Source: Pycnopodia helianthoides
Taxonomy: Eukaryota; Echinodermata; Asteroidea; Forcipulatida; Asteriidae
Assembly (NCBI GenBank): GCA_032158295.1
Contig: CM063250.1
Span: 8,295,001-8,359,000 of the forward strand
Direction of reading: 5' to 3'
Length of the DNA: 64,000 bases
This document shows positions 27,601 through 39,600 of the stretch, piece by piece. The notes beneath the pieces are model-generated. The model was not told where the DNA came from, did not search any database, and saw only the letters and a list, made by a program, of their open reading frames with translations. The position numbers and the translations under genes are program-made. Every line of letters begins with the position of its first letter. The first letter of the stretch is position 1.

Positions 27601-30600
27601 GTCAATTTTTTCAAATTTGGGTCAAAATATTTTTTTATTTTTTGGTTTAAATGATACAGTACGGACTGCTGATGACATTTTTTGGTGCGAGCTCGTAAAT
27701 TAGCCATAGTTTGAGATATACTGATAATTTTGTGAGTTTTAATTTGGTCCGAAATCCAAAAAATCGACCCATGCCGGCATGGTCAAATTTTTTCAAAATT
27801 TGGGTCAAAATATTTTTTTATTTTTGGTTTCAAATGATACAGTACGGACTGCTGATGACATTTTTTGGTGCGAGCTTCGTAAATTAGCCATAGTTTGAGA
27901 TATACTGATAATTTTGTGAGTTTGTAATTTTGGTCCGAAATCCAAAAAATCGACCCATGCCGGCATGGTCCAATTTTTTCAAAATTTGGGTCAAAATATT
28001 TTTTGTTATTTTTTGGTTTCAAATGATACAGTACGGACTGCTGATGACATTTTCTTGGTGCGAGCTTCGTAAATTAGCCATAGTTTGAGATATACTGATA
28101 ATTTTGTGAGTTTTGAAATTTTGGTCCGAAATCCAAAAAATCGACCCATGCCGGCATGGTCCAATTTTTTCAAAATTTGGGTCAAAATATTTGTTTTATT
28201 TTTGGTTTCAAATGATACAGTACGGACTGCTGATGACATTTTATTGGTGCGAGCTTCGTAAATTAGCCATAGTTTGAGATATACTGTAATTTTGTGAGTT
28301 TGAAATTTTGGTCCGAAATCCAAAAAATCGACCCATGGCCGGCATGGTCCAATTTTTTCAAAATTTGGGTCAAAATATTTTTTTTTTGGTTTTAAATGAT
28401 ACAGTACGGACTGCTGATGACATTTTTTGGTGCGAGCTTCGTAAATTAGCCATAGTTTGAGATATACTGATAATTTTGTGAGTTTGTAATTTGGTCCGAA
28501 ATTTAAAAAATCGACCCATGCCGGCATGGTCAAATTTTTTCAAAATTTGGGTCAAAATATTTTTTGTTATTTTAAGGTTTCAAATGATACATACGGACTG
28601 CTGATGACATTTTCTTGGTGCGAGCTTCGTAAATTAGCCATAGTTTGAGAATACTGATAATTTTGTGAGTTTGTAATTTTGGTCCGAAATCCAAAAAATC
28701 GACCCATGCCGGCATGGTCCAATTTTTTCAAAATTTGGGTCAAAATATTTTTTGTTATTTTTGGTTTAAATGATACAGTACGGACTGCTGATGACATTTT
28801 TTGGTGCGGCTTCGTAAATTAGCCATAGTTTGAGATATACTGATAATTTTGTGAATTTGTAAATTTTGGTCCGAAATAAAAAATCTACCCATGCCGGCAT
28901 GGTCCAATTTTTTCAAAATTTGGGTCAAAATATTTTGTTGTTATTTTTGGTTTTAAATGATACAGTACGGACTGTGATGACATTTTCTTGGTGCGAGCTT
29001 CGTAAATTAGCCATAGTTTGAGATATACTGATAATTTTGTGAGTTTGAAATTTTGGTCCGAAATCCAAAAAATCGACCCATGCCGGCATGGTCAATTTTT
29101 TCAAAATTTGGGTCTAAATATTTTTGTTATTTTTTGGTTTAAATGATACAGTACGGACTGCTGATGACATTTTATTGGTGCGAGCTTCGTAATTTAGCCA
29201 TAGTTTGAGATATACTGATAATTTTGTGAGTTTGTAATTTTGGTCCGAAATTAAAAAATCGACCCATGCCGGCATGGTCAATTTTTTAAAATTTGGTCAA
29301 AATATTTTTTGTTATTTTTGGTTTCAAATGATACAGTACGGACTGCTGATGACATTTTATTGTTGCGAGCGTCGTAAATAGCCATAGTTTGAGATATACT
29401 GATAATTTTGTGAGTTTGAATTTTGGTCCGAAATTAAAAATCGACCATGCCGGCATGGTCCAATTTTTTCAAAATTTGGGTCAAAATATTTTTTGTTATT
29501 TTTGGTTTAAATGATACAGTACGGACTGCTGATGACATTTTTTTGGTGCGAGCTCGTAAATTAGCCATAGTTTGAGATATACTGATAATTTTGTGATTTG
29601 AAATTTTGGTCCGAAATCCAAAAAATCGACCCATGCCGGCATGGTCAATTTTTTCAAATTTGGGTCAAAATATTTTTTGTTATTTTTTTGTTTTAATGAT
29701 ACAGTACGGACTGCTGATGACATTTTATTGGTGCGAGCTTCGTAAATTAGCCATAGTTTGAGATATACTGTTAATTTTGTGAGTTTGTAAATTTGGTCCG
29801 AAATCTAAAAAATCGACCCATGCCGGCATGGTCCAATTTTTTCAAAATTTGGGTCAAAATATTTTTTGTTATTTTTTATTTCAAATGATACAATACGGAC
29901 TGCTGATGACATTTTCTTGGTGCGAGCTTCGTAAATTAGCCATAGTTTGAGATATACTGATAATTTTGTGGGTTTGTAATTTTGGTCAGAAATCCAAAAA
30001 ATCGACCCATGCCGGCATGGTCAAATTTTTTCAAAATTTGGGTCAAAATATTTTTTGGTTTTAAATGATACAGTACGGACTGCTGATGACATTTTATTGG
30101 TGCGAGCTTCTTAAATTAGCCATAGTTTGAGATATACTGATAATTTTGTGAGTTTGTAATTTTGGTCCGAAATCCAAAAAAATCGACCCATGCCGGCATG
30201 GTCCAATTTTTTCAAAATTTGGGTCAAAATATTTGTTGTTATTTTTTTGTTTTAAATGATACAGTACGGGACTGCTGATGACATTTTGTTGGTGCGAGCT
30301 TCGTAAATTAGCCATAGTTTGAGATATACTGATAATTTTGTGAGTTTGTAAATTTGGTCCGAAATTTTAAAAATCGACCCATGCTGGCATTGTCCAATTT
30401 TTTCAAAATTTGGGTCAAAAATTTTTTAGGTTTTAAATGATACAGTACGGACTGCTGATGACATTTTATTGGTGCGAGCTTCGTAAATTAGCCATAGTTT
30501 GAGATATACTGATAATTTTGTGAGTTTGTAATTTTGGTCCGAAATCCAAAAAATCGACCCATGCCGGCATGATCAAATTTTTTTCAAAATTTGGGTCAAA

Positions 30601-33600
30601 ATATTTTTTGTTATTTTATGGTTTCAAATGATACAGTACGGAGTGCTGATGACATTTTATTGGTGCGAGCATCGTAAATTAGCCATAGTTTGAGATATAC
30701 TGATAATTTTATGAGTTTGAAATTTTGGTCCGAAATCCAAAAAATCGACCCATGCCGGCATGGTCCAATTTTTTCAAAATTTGGGTCAAAATATTTTCTG
30801 TTATTTTATGGTTTTAAATGATACAGTACGGACTGCTGATGACATTTTGCTGGTGTGAACTTCGTGATTTAGCCATAGTTAGAGATAAACTGAAATTTTT
30901 GTCAGTTTGAAATTTCGGTCCGAAATCGAAAAAAAGCGACCATGCCGGCATGGTCAAAAATTTTTTCAAAATTTGGGTCAAATTATTTTCTGTTATTTTA
31001 TGCTTTCAAATGATTCAGTACAGACTGCTGATGACATTTTGTTGGTGCGAACTCCGAAACTTAGCCCTAGTTAGAGATAAACTTATAATTTAGTGAGTTT
31101 GAAATTTTGGTCCAAGATCGGCATGGTCAAATTTTTTCAAAATTTGGGTCAAAATATTTTCTGTTATTTTATGGTTTCAAATGATTCAGTACGGACTGCT
31201 GATGACATTTTGTTGGTGCGAGCTCTGTAAATAAGCCATAGAGATAAACTGATAATTTTGTGAGTTTGAAATTTCGGTCCGAAATCAAAAGCGACCATGC
31301 CGGCATGGTCAAATGTTTTCAAAATTTGCGCTTATTTTATGCTTTCAAATGATTCAGTACGGACGTCAGGGTCAGGGTTAGGGTTATGATCAGGGTCAGG
31401 GTAAGGATCAGGGTTAGGATCAAGGTCAGCGTTAGGATCAGGGTCAGGGTTAGGGTTAGGGTCAGGGTTAGGGTTAGGATTAGGAAAATACACAAGGGAT
31501 GACTGAACATAGGCGTGTTTTACCTCTTATAGGTTGTTGATGATGCGATCAGTATCTACGAGGACATTGACAAAACAGCTTCAGAGCTTCTTGATCAGGG
31601 GTTGAATGCACTGGTCCAACCAGCAGAACAGGTGAGCTCATAAAGACTGGATGGAATATAATAATAACAATAAATGGGCATTTATATATAGCACTGGTTT
31701 CCGCCAGTTTTGGTGCTCATGGCGCATGAAACATTATTACCCTGGTCACTGGGTCATTTACTTCATTCCTTAAACCATCTTGGCTCCGTGGGGAGTATGC
31801 AGCCTGTGCTGCCAAGTATTGTAAAGTACCAAGCTTAAAGGAACATTACAGAATTGGTTTTTGCTAACAAAACAGTTGCTGGCAGTGTAAGCACTTTATG
31901 TAATCCACCATATACACAAACTGACAAACCTGCAGAAGTTTGAGATCGATCGGCCATCTGGGTCACGAGGAATTAGTGAAAAACCGATTACACATTTGCA
32001 TGAAATCTTATAGATTCAACAAATGAATAAAACGCTCACTGAGCGATAAACTCCAATCGGGAAATTAGTTTATTCATTTCTCATCAAATATGACATTTCA
32101 AAAAGAAATATTTCAAGGGATGTTTTCTACTATCATCATTATTAGACCGTGTAAGTTTTATGTAAATCTGTGATCAAAAAGTATTTTTTACAAGTTTGTT
32201 TTCTTACCAATTCTGTAATGTTCCTTTAAAGGTAGTGTCATAGATTGGTTTGTGTCAACGAAATGCTGAGTTGTAGGCAACTCTATAAAGAAAGACACAC
32301 TAAATATCAAATGTGAAAGTAACAAACTGTCTCAAGCAAGAACGTCAAATTCTTTGACGAGGTGATAGCGGATACCAACCGCATCTCTGGCCGCAGCATT
32401 CGCGAACTGACACCAACCCTCAGAAATCTGAGAAAACGAGTCATGCATGAATCATTTCTCAGACTCATGTTTATAGGGGTGAATAATTATCCAATATTAA
32501 GGGAATCCCTTCTCAAAAAATAGTTTACACTATCTACGGTGACTGCTCTATATTCCGACACCCCTATGTTCCGACACCCCTATATTCCGACAACTCAACC
32601 TATATTCCGACACCCCTATGTTCCGACACCCCTATGTTCCGACACCCCTATGTTCCGACACCCCTATGTTTCGACACCCCTATATTCCGACAACTCAACC
32701 TATATTCCGACACCCCTATGTTCCGACACCCCTATATTCCGACACCCCTATGTTCCGACACCCCTATATTCCGACACCCCTATATTCCGACAGCTCAAAC
32801 ACCCCTATGTTCCGACACCCTATGTTCCGACAACCTGCACCAACATTTTGTGCTAGCCATTTTTGAGAAAAGCTGTTCGACTTAAGGAAACTACATCACA
32901 TTTAAATCATAATCTTAGTCAATCTGATGCCGTACGTCCTCAGAAAAGTTTAATTCACATTAAAGACGATGGATGGACACTATTAGTAATTGTCAAAGAC
33001 AAGTCTTCTCACTTGGTGTATCTCAACATATGCATAACCTGTGAAAATTTGAGCTCAATTGGTCGTCGAAGTTGCGAGATAATAATGAAAGAAAAAACAC
33101 CCTTGTCACACGAAGTTGTGTGCTTTCAGATGCTTGATTTTGAGAAATAGCATCGCTTGACTGAGAATTTAATTCGATCGACAAGGCAAAAGCACGACGT
33201 TTGTCTCGACGTCGTGACACTACCGTGTAGCACGGCAGAGCTTGGCGTGCTATATACACGGCAAAAGTTTGCGCTACGTCGCACTCTTCTCGAATTTAAT
33301 TCATCCAATTATTTGAGTTCGACACGGCAAAAGTGCGATGTTTAGCGCAGGCCTAATGAAATTGAATGAAGTTATGCCAAAATTCACCGAGAAACCTTTT
33401 GGTAATTGTATTTTTACCAGAGTAATAGGCGAAAATAACGTGTCGGAACATAGGGGTGTCGGAACATAGGGGTGTCGGAACATAGGGGTGTCGGAACATA
33501 GGGGTGTCGGAACATAGGGGTGTCGGAACATAGGGGTGTCGGAATATAGGGGTGTCGGAATATAGGGGTGTCGGAATATAGGTTCATTTGTCGGAACATA

Positions 33601-36600
33601 GGGGTGTCGGATTATAGGGGTGTCGGAACATAGGGATGTCGGAACATAGGGGTGTCGGAACATAGGGGTGTCGGAATATAGGGGTGTCGGAACATAGGGG
33701 TGTCGGAATATAGGGGTGTCGGAATATAGGTTCATTTGTCGGAACATAGGGGTGTCGGAACATAGGGGTGTCGGAACATAGGGATGTCGGAATATAGGGG
33801 TGTCGGAATATAGGTTCATTTGTCGGAACATAGGGGTGTCGGAATATAGGGGTGTCGGAACATAGGGATGTCGGAATATAGGCTGAGTTGTCGGAACATA
33901 GGGGTGTCGGAATATAGGTGTGTAACCCTATCTACAGCTGCAGTGCTCCTCTTCCAAGTGAGTTTTAAATGGTCATTCATTTTTGGAGTATTTACCAATT
34001 TATCACCCTACCTTTTAATCAATCACTGTAAGAACCATCTCTGCCCTCACAGGTACCCACTACCCCTGCAATTATAACTAAGTGTCTTGCTCACGGACAA
34101 AAGTGTCATGACTGGGATTTGAACCCATACTCGTATGACTTGGCTACCAGAACTTGTAAACCTTTTTCCCCATTGTGCACTTCGAAAAACGGCCTCTCAT
34201 GAGCAAGCTATAGCGGCCACTCTGCATTGTACTTCTACTAATAATAATAATAATCTATTCTAGATATTTTACATAAAGTCTCAAAACACTGTACAGGAAA
34301 TCACAACAAAATATACAAAATCACCGTATTCTGTATTGAATGGAAGTGGCATATCTGTTTTCTGCCGTTATAAGGTTTTAAGATTGTTAAAACTTTTGCT
34401 ATTGACAGAGCGGGCAGTATTGCATCTTCAATCCGCACTCATGGTGGCAACAGCAGGTGATAGCCCTCCCTGAATGCCAAGAAGATGGCGTCACACCCAA
34501 GCAACCCAAGATCCAGAAACATGAGGCCGTCACCAAGGATCACTCCGGCAGAACTCTAGGTCAGTTTTTTGTTGCACACCGTGGCACTCTGACAAAAGCT
34601 CAAGTCCATAAACATGATAAACCCCCAAAAATTGATTTGATCTTCTCTAATTGATAATGTCATTCACTATTGTTTTGATACTGCGGAAAATAAATGAACC
34701 TTGAACTTGCTTTTAACATAAAGCTAAATAACAATTCCCAAAAAAACTTTTCTAATGATTTTGGGTTGAACAAAGAAAAATTGACTAGGGCGGGATTTGA
34801 ACCAACGACCTCCGTATAAACGTGCCGGCGCTTTACCAACTGAGCTATCTCTCTACCAACTGAGCTATCTAGCCCCATGCTGGCTGTCTCCTTATTTTGT
34901 CAGTTTTCCTCTTTATTACTTGATATTTCAAATTCTTTTCTGGTAGATCGATTGTGGATCGTGGAGTAATCGAAGGCTGGGTTTCAATTATTTGTTTTTA
35001 AAATTTCCATATAACATTTTCTTGTGCATACAATTATTAGCGTTTCAGAGTCTGTAATGAAAATTTAATGTTCATAAAAAATAACCCTCTTGTATGACAT
35101 GTGTTCACATAATTGGTCGCAGGTTCAAGTCCCGCTCTATTCAATTTTTCTTTGTTCAGCCCTGAATAATTGGATTGTATATGGAGCACAGCAGTGAGTC
35201 GACTTTGGAATGGAAAAAATGTACGAAAGATTGTTTTTTTGTTGAGATTAAGCACCTTCATTGGAGGTACTGATAGATGTAGCACAAAATAAACTTTACT
35301 AGCAGCTACTCTTTTGAAGCAAGACAAAAAATGCCCTTGTTTTGTTTTCAGTTCTTGTGGCAGTACCACCCATGAGCCTTTCCTCGTCTGCAGAGAAAAT
35401 GATGTCAGACGTTAAACCGGTTCATGTCGAACCCTGTGGGGGCGCTTTCAAACTTGAGAATGAACACCTAGTTGCGTTGATCGACAACGCTGGACGGGTT
35501 GTAAGTCTCATGCACAGAGAAACTGACAGGTAAATAAATAACAGTGACAAACTTTGATCGAAGCATTTAACTGGTTTGGTCATACACTTTTTTTTTAATG
35601 GTCTAATCCAGTCCTTGAATTTACACGAAAAATCATGAAAAAAAATAGCTAATGTATTCAAATTTTCATGAAAATTTCATTTAGATTTTCATTTTCATTT
35701 GTTCAAGAAAGAAGTGCACAACAGTACTACATTGTGTGGAGAGAAACTTTTTAATTATTACGCAATTTTCATTTTGCTCTTATTTGTTTCCTTTATTTTA
35801 CTTTTGTAACCGCTTTTCTTCACTGTATCCAAACAGAGAGGCATTCCAGACTAATAGACGAGGCAGTTTCTATGGGAACCAGTTTGTAATGTTTGATGAC
35901 ATCCCGCTGTTCTGGGATGCCTGGGATGTAATGGACTACCATTTAGAGACAAGGTACCGGGAACAAAATAGAGGACTAATTCTTTATCGTTCATATTGAC
36001 TAAACATTAACCCTCCTACTGTTGGTAACGTTTTCTTGTGAGTTGACCAACCACATGAAACCATTCAACTGCTTGGGTTGTGTATGATAGCACAACTGTG
36101 TACAGATCTAACTGTGTTCTTCGTAGATGGATTCAATACATTTGATCATATTCCAGACTGGCATTCGCCCTTCGCACGGTCGGCCATTTGCATGTAGAGC
36201 CTGGAATTGGGGAACAGTTGTGAATAGAAGCATTCTATAACTCTGTATTGTCATGGTAATGTAATGACACACCCATCCGAACAGATACATAAAACAATAC
36301 AAATAAAGTATCAAGTCAAGGCTCTACATGCACAAGGGGGATCCGTGCAAGTAGCGCATAGTTTATCTATAGTGCAAAACCACAGTGGTTGAAAAAACAA
36401 AAAAGTTCTTTGAAGCTTCCATTAGATGTGATGAAGAGCGTTATAAGACCTTCATATTATTATTAATATGATATTGATTGGTCAGACAGTAGGAGGGTTA
36501 AGTAGTCTTTAAGTTCCATTTACCCTCCTACTATCCATAACACCTGTCAGTGAAATGACTAACTGTTCCGTACATGAACAATAGACCCCTGTTCTTCTTC

Positions 36601-39600
36601 TTCTTCACAATATTTGTAATTGTTTCCAAGTAACCGGAAACGGAGGTCAAGTCTTATTCTCAGGTTTTTCCTTGTTGATTTGTTAAATTTATTTTACTTT
36701 CATGTATTTCATGGCAAAATTTTACTTTCCTTTACTTCGCATTTGGGTTTGGCCTCACTTAAAGCCACTGTTTGCTCACTCAACATCTCTGCCCACCCAC
36801 CCCCATCCCCCCACCCCCCAAATAACAAAACCCTTAAAGCAATTCTATCTGAAAACTTTTCAGAAAGCCAGTTACAAAGACGAAGTCTCAAACGAGGATT
36901 CTTGACAGCAGTTGGTTGCGATGCTCAATAAAGACAAAGCTCAGCATCAGCGACAGAAGCTGGATAGATCAAGTAATCTCATTGGACAGTGGGAGTCCAT
37001 ACCTGAAATTCACAACGGAGGTATGTTAATTAGGCTCGATTAGGTATCCTTCATAAATAAAAACAACCCACAAGTGGGTGGTTAAAGGGTGTGCATAACT
37101 TTGGTAAGATTATAAATATCGGTCACATAAAAAACAGTCCCAGATTTACACAAAACGTACATGGTATAAAGATGGTCATGGTGGAAAACTTCCCTTGAAA
37201 TATTTTTGCCTGAAATGCTGTAAGCTTTTGAGAAATGAGTAAAACAATTAGTTTTTATCTGATAAGTCTGAATTTTGATGATTGAGAACAGTGATGGTGG
37301 TTTTTCACTATTTCCTTGAGACTCCAATGACCGATTGAGCTTAAACTTTCACAAGATTTTTTTTTCATGTACATATGTTGGGGTCACTGACCAAGTGCGG
37401 ATACTGACCTTTAACAATGTTGGCAAAATTCGTTAATCAGGCTTGCGTGTACAAATAAAACTATTATTATTGTCATTATTTATTCAGCCAAGATTTCAAC
37501 AGTACAAGATACAATGTAACATAACAGTACAAGAAACAGCATTTACTTTTGAAATATCTTACACAACTAAAAATATTTCAAGAAGTCTTGCAACAAATTG
37601 AAACATTTTGAAAAAGAATAACGTTTGATCACCTTTAAAAACAATTTTTTGAATGAGATAACTCACAAGGCCGAGCGGCCACTTCAAGGTGAGGGCTACA
37701 CTTAACTGATTTGGCCTGTTGACCCAAATCAACTGTCACAAGGGGCACATTGCCACCTACTCCTGGGGCTGAAACAGGGTTACCCCCTTCACAGTCCATA
37801 AGGATGTAGGCATGGGTATCATCCACTGGCTGGTAGAGCAGAATGCACTACCTTCCCAACTTTTTACGAAATAAATGGAGAAAGCTAATACCAATGGTTA
37901 CTGTGAATAAAGTTCCTTGATAATTTTTATTGAGAATGTTTTTGTTTTTGTTTTTTACAGGTTCACTGGCATGAAAACCACAAATTCTTGAAAGTTGAGT
38001 TTCCGTTGAACGTGCGCTCCACCAATGCTACGTATGACATTCAGTTCGGTCATCTTCAACGACCGACACACTTCAACACCTCATGGGACTCGGCTAGATA
38101 CGAGGTGAGTTGACAAAATGCATTATGGGTAAAACATGATTCATAAACACATGATATGAGGTGAGTAGACAAGATGCATTATGGGAAAAACATTCATAAA
38201 CACATGATATGAGGTGAGTAGACAATATGCATTATGGGTATAACATTCATAAACACATGATATGAGGTGAGTAGACAAGATGCATTATGGGGAAAACATT
38301 CATAAACACATGGTATGAGGTGAGTAGACAAGATGCATTATGGGTATAACATTCATAAACACATGATATGAGGTGAGTAGACAAGATGCATTATGGGAAA
38401 AACATTCATAAACACATGATATGAGGTGAGTAGACAATATGCATTATGGGTATAACATTCATAAACACACATACCATGAGTGTGTTTTGGAACACAACCC
38501 GAAACATGTTTGAGCTTTGGTCATTGGTTGAGCGTTTTTTGCGTGTTCGGTTGAACCGCGGTGACACGGCTGTTCTGACCAAACCGTAACCGACTTGTTG
38601 GCTCGGTTAGGCTTGGTTTCAAGATGGCGGACTCTATTAACTGTCGAAAAAAACGTCAATGGAATTCTTTTTAAAACAAAATACTCAGAAGCATAACAAT
38701 TAAACAATGTTGATAAAATTACAAAGACTAAGTTCCATTACTTGAAAATAAAATGAAGGTTGTATATTTTCAGAGCATGAATTTAATAGAGATGTTCATG
38801 AACTGTTTTTTGGTTACCGACCTGTTTTTCGCGTAGCTCTGCGGAATTATGCGGATACAGGAAATGTTATTGGAAACTAATTGTAGTTGTTTTAGAGATT
38901 GCCTGAGATTGTTTTTGAAGGAACGTTTTTTTTGTTTCCCGGAGAGAGAAGCAGGGAGTGAGCTCCCCTTATCAAGAACCCGTGTATTGAAGAGTTCTCT
39001 GAGCCTGAGATGTGTGGGTACAAGGGGTACATGCATTAGTTCTTCTTGTCTGAACTTGCTCAAGATATGAGGTGTGAAGATAGGATGCATCGTGAATAAA
39101 ATCACCACATTAACGTAGACTTAAATGATGACAAGTTCTAAATGAAATACATGTTTTGTTTTCCACTCCCCCGTGTCGTGTCTCTCCCCCCCCCCCCTTT
39201 CTCTTCCTCGACAGGTTGTAGGCCACAAATGGGCTGATCTGTCAGAGCACGGCTTTGGTGTGGCCCTCCTCAACGATTGTAAATACGGCCACAGCTGCCA
39301 CGGCAACATCATGCGTTTATCTCTGTAAGTAGTGACTCGTAAAACAAAGTTCACGTCGTTTAATCCAGATCTGCCCCAAAATCTGCTCCCCCAATCATGG
39401 CAAAGTCAAACAGAAGATTTCTGTTTTATAATCTGCGGGGGACTTTGTACCTGAAAAAAACACCTTGAGGAATCTGTGAATTAGTTTCACAACAAGATGA
39501 TAATGGATAATGAAGCCGGACTTACCCGGTTCCACAAGAGTAAAATCATTATCTGAAACAGGTGGACCAATGTCGTTATCGCAGGTCACCAACTCACCAC

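Larger units (their letters stand above)
16560..31532 (+). other. MAN2C1: MAN2C1 intron 14, about 15 kb
   Basis: The flanking exons join in phase 0. About 14.1 kb is a 190-bp satellite with telomere-like tracts on both sides. The unique left part (16560-17174) contains a short open stretch ending at 16986 (see findings); the right part (31485-31532) is simply the approach to exon 15. Confidence 0.9.
32226..34019. mobile_element. Composite TTAA element carrying inverted minisatellite arms
   Basis: The left end is TTAAAGGTAGTGTCATAG and continues ATTGGT. The right end, read inverted, is TTAAAAGGTAGGGTGATA and continues AATTGGT. The ends agree at about 18 of 22 aligned positions. Inside are a 16-bp array (32553-32841), about 600 bp of spacer, and the same array inverted (33440-33917). 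The spacer includes half of a GGCACTGGACAC-type MITE (32959-33145). The flanks are SINE sequence on both sides. No transposase is seen. Confidence 0.6.

Noticed and set aside
20260..30315. Many minus-strand reading frames of 60-175 codons ([24 protein letters not shown])
   Set aside because: They are readings of the satellite monomer. The period is not a multiple of three, and frames last only where indels happen to keep them open.
32539..33831. Repetitive frames with [14 protein letters not shown] on both strands
   Set aside because: They are produced by the 16-bp minisatellite arms. 3 x 16 bp gives a 16-residue period, and no flanking domain is present.
32553..33917. CRISPR-like array
   Set aside because: Units are contiguous with no unique spacers, and the context is an animal intron.
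34784..34876. tRNA gene
   Set aside because: The anticodon stem does not pair, the A box is duplicated, and a SINE-type tail follows the B box.
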